A stretch of DNA of 64,000 bases from an uncultured Poribacteria bacterium (GTDB lineage: Bacteria; Poribacteria; WGA-4E; WGA-3G): positions 5,571,200-5,635,199 of the forward strand of contig OX639973.1 of assembly GCA_951828385.1 (NCBI GenBank). Direction: 5' to 3'. Below the pieces are notes generated by a model. It was not told the origin of the DNA. It saw nothing but the letters and a program-made list of their open reading frames with translations, and did no database searches. Positions 61,278 to 64,000 of this stretch are shown piece after piece (within the stretch, counting starts at the first letter, position 1; every line of letters begins with the position of its first letter). Both the position numbers and the translations under genes were made by a program.

Positions 61278-63338
61278 ATGGAAAAAAAATTAGGAGTCCC
61301 TGCACCAGTCAGTGCCGGCGGAGATGATGTGACAACGTGGGCACTCCCTGAAGGCGCAATCGCACGATTGGGTCAAGGGCTTGTAGAGACGCTGGCATTT
61401 TCCCCGGATGGACATTATCTTGCTGTGGGAACAAGGGTAGGACTCTGGTGGTATGAAGTAGAGACAATGTCGCCTGTCGCATTATGGAGTGCGGAACGAG
61501 GCGTATTTGGAGCCACTTTTTCGCCTAATGGAAAATGGATCGCTACCATCAACTGGGAGAATCTCATAGAGGTGTGGGACATCCAACAAGGTCTACGCGT
61601 GACGCAGATAAAAACAGAATTGAGTCATCTCACCTTTTCGCCTAACAGTCAACGGGTCGCTACAAGCGATAGTGCTACTGGTACTGTCACCCTCTGGGAC
61701 CCTGAAACGGGGGAACCTCTTGAAAAATTTAGTTGTAAATCTGAAAAAGGCGGTCGCTTTATGCCGATCGCCTTTTCACCCAATACTCATCTGCTTGCCT
61801 CTACAGGTCGTGACGAGGCAGGTAGCGATGCTGAATTGATAATAGTATGGGACGTGGAAAGCGGTGAACAAGTTGCTTGCCTCACAGAACACCCGGGTTC
61901 TATCTATCGCCTCTGCTTTTCGCAGTGTGGACAATTTCTTGCCTCTGGTGGCGAAAACGATGGCACAGTCCGCGTCTGGGACATGGTTAACTGGCAACAG
62001 ATTCAGATATACACTGATTTTGGTGAGGCGGACATGAATCCATCTTACTCACCGGAAGGTGTTCTGCGTGCAACGGCAATCTCCTATATTGAAAGGTTTG
62101 GTGAAAGTATCATTACTGTATGGGATTTGGAAAGTGATGAAAAACTTTATTCTACTATAGAGGATATTGGCGGAATATGGGGGACAGTCCGTTTTTCAAA
62201 CGGATCACGATTGGCACATGAATCCAGAGATGGCGGCATCAAGGTGTGGTTCTCTGGAAACTCACACACGCAAGAATCTGACTATCTGCCTACTTATTAC
62301 CCAAATTCAATAGTATTTTCGGGCGATAGCAAAACGTTAGCGGCGGAATCAAAGGTATATAGCGAGACGTTCTTATGGGATATTGAAAGCAAGCGTCCAC
62401 GACGAACCCGAGAAAGAGAACATCTATTCACATTTTCTAATGGTGATAGTTATATTGTTAGCATTAACGAAGGGACCGTCACACTTCTGGACATTGAAAA
62501 CATTGAGTCGCCAATTGTTGAATTGACGGGGCACGGCAAAGCATGGGTTCAGCAGGCATTTACAGCAGCAGCAAATCTTCTCGCATGTGCTGATGAGGAG
62601 GGTACAATCGTAATATGGAATGCACAAAGTGGGCATGAACAATGTAAACTTAAACACCAACTCAAAGACCTACCTCATGACCAATCCCGAATTACACTAT
62701 TGGAATTTAGTCCAGACGGTAGATTTCTTCTAAGTCAAGAATTTTGTGGTAAGTCTGCGCGACTATGGGATATCGAACAGGCCGAAGAGATCCATGAATT
62801 TCCAAGGGATAAGGTTGGGAATGTCGGAGGGTTTTCTCCCTGCGGTTTGTATGTGGCTTGTGGCGGAGAGGAAGCACCAGATTACATGTTATGGGATGTT
62901 AGCCGCCGTGAAGTTTCTACAGTAATACAAGATGATGAAACAGCACCAATGTATGGGATATATTTTAAATTCGCCTTTTCTCCCTGCGGTTCATATTTAG
63001 CATGTGGCGGAGAATTAAAACAACCAGAAATCCTGTTATGGGACATAAAACAAGGTCAAATCCACAAGCGAATACCTCTACCAAAGCATTATGAAAATAT
63101 GATGGCGTTAGCATTTTCACAATGTGGAAAGTACTTGGCTGGTGGTATATGGTGGCAGCAAGGTTTTAAGAAGGTACCTATCCATTTGTGGGAGGCTGAA
63201 ACAGGCAAGCAGATCGCCACATTTTTGGGACATCCAACGGATATCCAAGGGCTCGCTTTTTCGCCAAACAATGAACTTTTGGCAAGCGCGAGTTTTGATG
63301 GATCCATCCTCCTCTGGGATATGAAACCTTACATGTAG
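61278..63338 (+). CDS. WD40 repeat protein 6 of 6
   Basis: 686 residues, the most diverged copy. The opening DVTTWALPEGAIARLGQG is kept, but most blades are distinct (LIIVWDVESGEQVACLTEH, MLWDVSRREVSTVIQ). The closing blade reads VPIHLWEAETGKQIATFLGH. ATG follows ACAAGGAGAGATTTTA. It ends ILLWDMKPYM and is followed by an orphan array-type ribosome-binding site. Confidence 0.85.
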   Translation: MEKKLGVPAPVSAGGDDVTTWALPEGAIARLGQGLVETLAFSPDGHYLAVGTRVGLWWYEVETMSPVALWSAERGVFGATFSPNGKWIATINWENLIEVWDIQQGLRVTQIKTELSHLTFSPNSQRVATSDSATGTVTLWDPETGEPLEKFSCKSEKGGRFMPIAFSPNTHLLASTGRDEAGSDAELIIVWDVESGEQVACLTEHPGSIYRLCFSQCGQFLASGGENDGTVRVWDMVNWQQIQIYTDFGEADMNPSYSPEGVLRATAISYIERFGESIITVWDLESDEKLYSTIEDIGGIWGTVRFSNGSRLAHESRDGGIKVWFSGNSHTQESDYLPTYYPNSIVFSGDSKTLAAESKVYSETFLWDIESKRPRRTREREHLFTFSNGDSYIVSINEGTVTLLDIENIESPIVELTGHGKAWVQQAFTAAANLLACADEEGTIVIWNAQSGHEQCKLKHQLKDLPHDQSRITLLEFSPDGRFLLSQEFCGKSARLWDIEQAEEIHEFPRDKVGNVGGFSPCGLYVACGGEEAPDYMLWDVSRREVSTVIQDDETAPMYGIYFKFAFSPCGSYLACGGELKQPEILLWDIKQGQIHKRIPLPKHYENMMALAFSQCGKYLAGGIWWQQGFKKVPIHLWEAETGKQIATFLGHPTDIQGLAFSPNNELLASASFDGSILLWDMKPYM

Positions 63339-63339
63339 C

Positions 63340-63357
63340 ACACAAGGAGATATTTTG
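63340..63357 (+). other. Orphan array-type ribosome-binding site
   Basis: ACACAAGGAGATATTTTG is the same leader that precedes WD40 gene 3, but the next bases are TCTTACCC instead of ATG. No WD40 coding follows. It marks where a further array unit would begin. Confidence 0.7.
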
Positions 63358-63426
63358 TCTTACCCATTTCACTTTTCCATCGTTGAAAAGTGGAATCCTT
63401 TGCTCAAATTCAGAGCGTTGCTTTTC

Positions 63427-63999
63427 TCAATTTTCACGACGACCTTGTTCCAATAATCGGGTTTTAAGGAGTGTCATTAAAGTTGACACGATAATCTTAA
63501 TATCAACCCACAGAGACTGCTCTTTTATATATTTTAATTGAAGTCTTACTTTCTCTTCCTTTATTGTCTGAAAATAAATCTCATCAGGGTCTTCAGTTCC
63601 TGTCAAAAGTTTGTCTTCGTCGTGAAATCGGAGCGAACCATAATCTGTCATTCCTGGACGGACTGAGAGAACCGCTTTTTTTTCTTCTTCAGTGTATTTC
63701 TCAAAGGAATTAGCGACATCGGGTCTGGGTCCCACTAAACTCATCTCGCCCTTTAAAACATTAATCAGCTGTGGAAACTCATCTAATTTGTATTTTCTTA
63801 TGTATTTCCCGACTTTTGTAACTCTCGAATCGCCCTCAGGAACAGCAAGAGGTCCTATTGTTTCAGCATTAGCCACCATGGTTCTGAGCTTACAAATCTT
63901 AAAAGGCTTCCCAAATCTTCCAAGTCTAACTCCCTTATAGAACACTGGTCCTTTAGAATCCAACTTGATTAAAATAGCAATAGGAATAAATAAAGGAAA
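63427..63999 (-). CDS. Bacterial sugar transferase (undecaprenyl-phosphate sugar-1-phosphate transferase), 5' end missing
   Basis: The frame continues past the right edge of the window, with a hydrophobic stretch (LFIPIAILIK) upstream of the TTG at 63963, so the membrane segment and start lie outside. The family motifs GRFGKPFKICKLRTM, KLDEFPQLINVLKGEMSLVGPRP and SVRPGMT are present. It transfers a sugar-1-phosphate to undecaprenyl phosphate to begin exopolysaccharide or O-antigen synthesis. The C-terminal helix (IKIIVSTLMTLLK) follows the usual layout. Confidence 0.9.
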   Translation of the reverse strand, partial: FPLFIPIAILIKLDSKGPVFYKGVRLGRFGKPFKICKLRTMVANAETIGPLAVPEGDSRVTKVGKYIRKYKLDEFPQLINVLKGEMSLVGPRPDVANSFEKYTEEEKKAVLSVRPGMTDYGSLRFHDEDKLLTGTEDPDEIYFQTIKEEKVRLQLKYIKEQSLWVDIKIIVSTLMTLLKTRLLEQGRREN

Positions 64000-64000
64000 C

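Noticed and set aside
1-64000. tRNA genes
   Set aside because: No stretch with a convincing T-arm plus acceptor pairing was seen by eye; a tRNAscan-SE run would settle it.

Overview
The window looks like a chromosomal segment from a Gram-negative-type, moderate-GC environmental bacterium. The mix of families fits the sponge-associated and marine Candidatus Poribacteria or a close relative: LamG and discoidin secreted proteins, a CRTAC1/UnbV-type beta-propeller, phytanoyl-CoA dioxygenases, several Gfo/Idh/MocA dehydrogenases, dockerin-tailed metalloproteases and WD40 arrays. This assignment is an inference from gene content; no rRNA or ribosomal protein gene is present to prove it. I saw no rRNA, tRNA or CRISPR array.

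Layout. 1-8936 is a division and cell wall (dcw) cluster, murD(partial)-ftsW-murG-murC-ftsQ-ftsA-ftsZ, with a consensus-like sigma70 promoter before ftsZ; murB and ddl are not in it. A radical SAM gene follows. 10.9-14.6 kb holds a LamG secreted protein, a TPR protein and a CRTAC1-like propeller protein. 14.7-16.7 kb holds an AAA ATPase overlapping a PD-(D/E)xK-like protein, a possible two-gene defence module. 16.7-22.5 kb contains two secreted zinc metalloproteases separated by gene remnants, a strongly structured RNA-like stretch, nested palindromic repeats and a gene split by a small transposon. 22.5-26.1 kb (minus strand) has an SDR enzyme, a probable selenoprotein of the ArsC family with an in-frame TGA, a Gfo/Idh dehydrogenase, a decayed secreted protein and a discoidin-domain secreted protein.

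26.5-33.7 kb is accessory: a duplicated nucleotidyltransferase, a type ISP-like restriction-modification gene gutted by an IS200/IS605-type tnpB element, a TIR-like (DUF1863) protein, a HigB toxin with a HigA-like/TPR partner, and a 39-residue small antitoxin. 34-50 kb is more housekeeping: nucleoside hydrolase, two phytanoyl-CoA dioxygenases, recG, a deoxyhypusine-synthase-like gene, smc, comF, an alpha/beta hydrolase, a RelE/HigA-type toxin-antitoxin pair, a Gfo/Idh enzyme, an L-rhamnose-isomerase-like gene and a HIT hydrolase. 51.2-63.3 kb is a head-to-tail array of six paralogous WD40 genes whose halves are mosaics of each other, ending in an orphan ribosome-binding site where a seventh copy appears to have been cut away. 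A sugar transferase gene runs off the right edge.

Short non-autonomous elements are a major theme. A roughly 122-bp TA-flanked MITE occurs four times, once inside a gene whose frame is restored by removing it. A 142-bp MITE has 15-bp terminal repeats and a perfect 9-bp target duplication. A palindrome family (GGTGCGGTT/AACCGCACC) recurs five times, one copy with compensating changes. The tnpB element has a decayed relative just upstream of the WD40 array. Several secreted proteins end in a shared short C-terminal motif around TTW(A/G)x(I/L)K.
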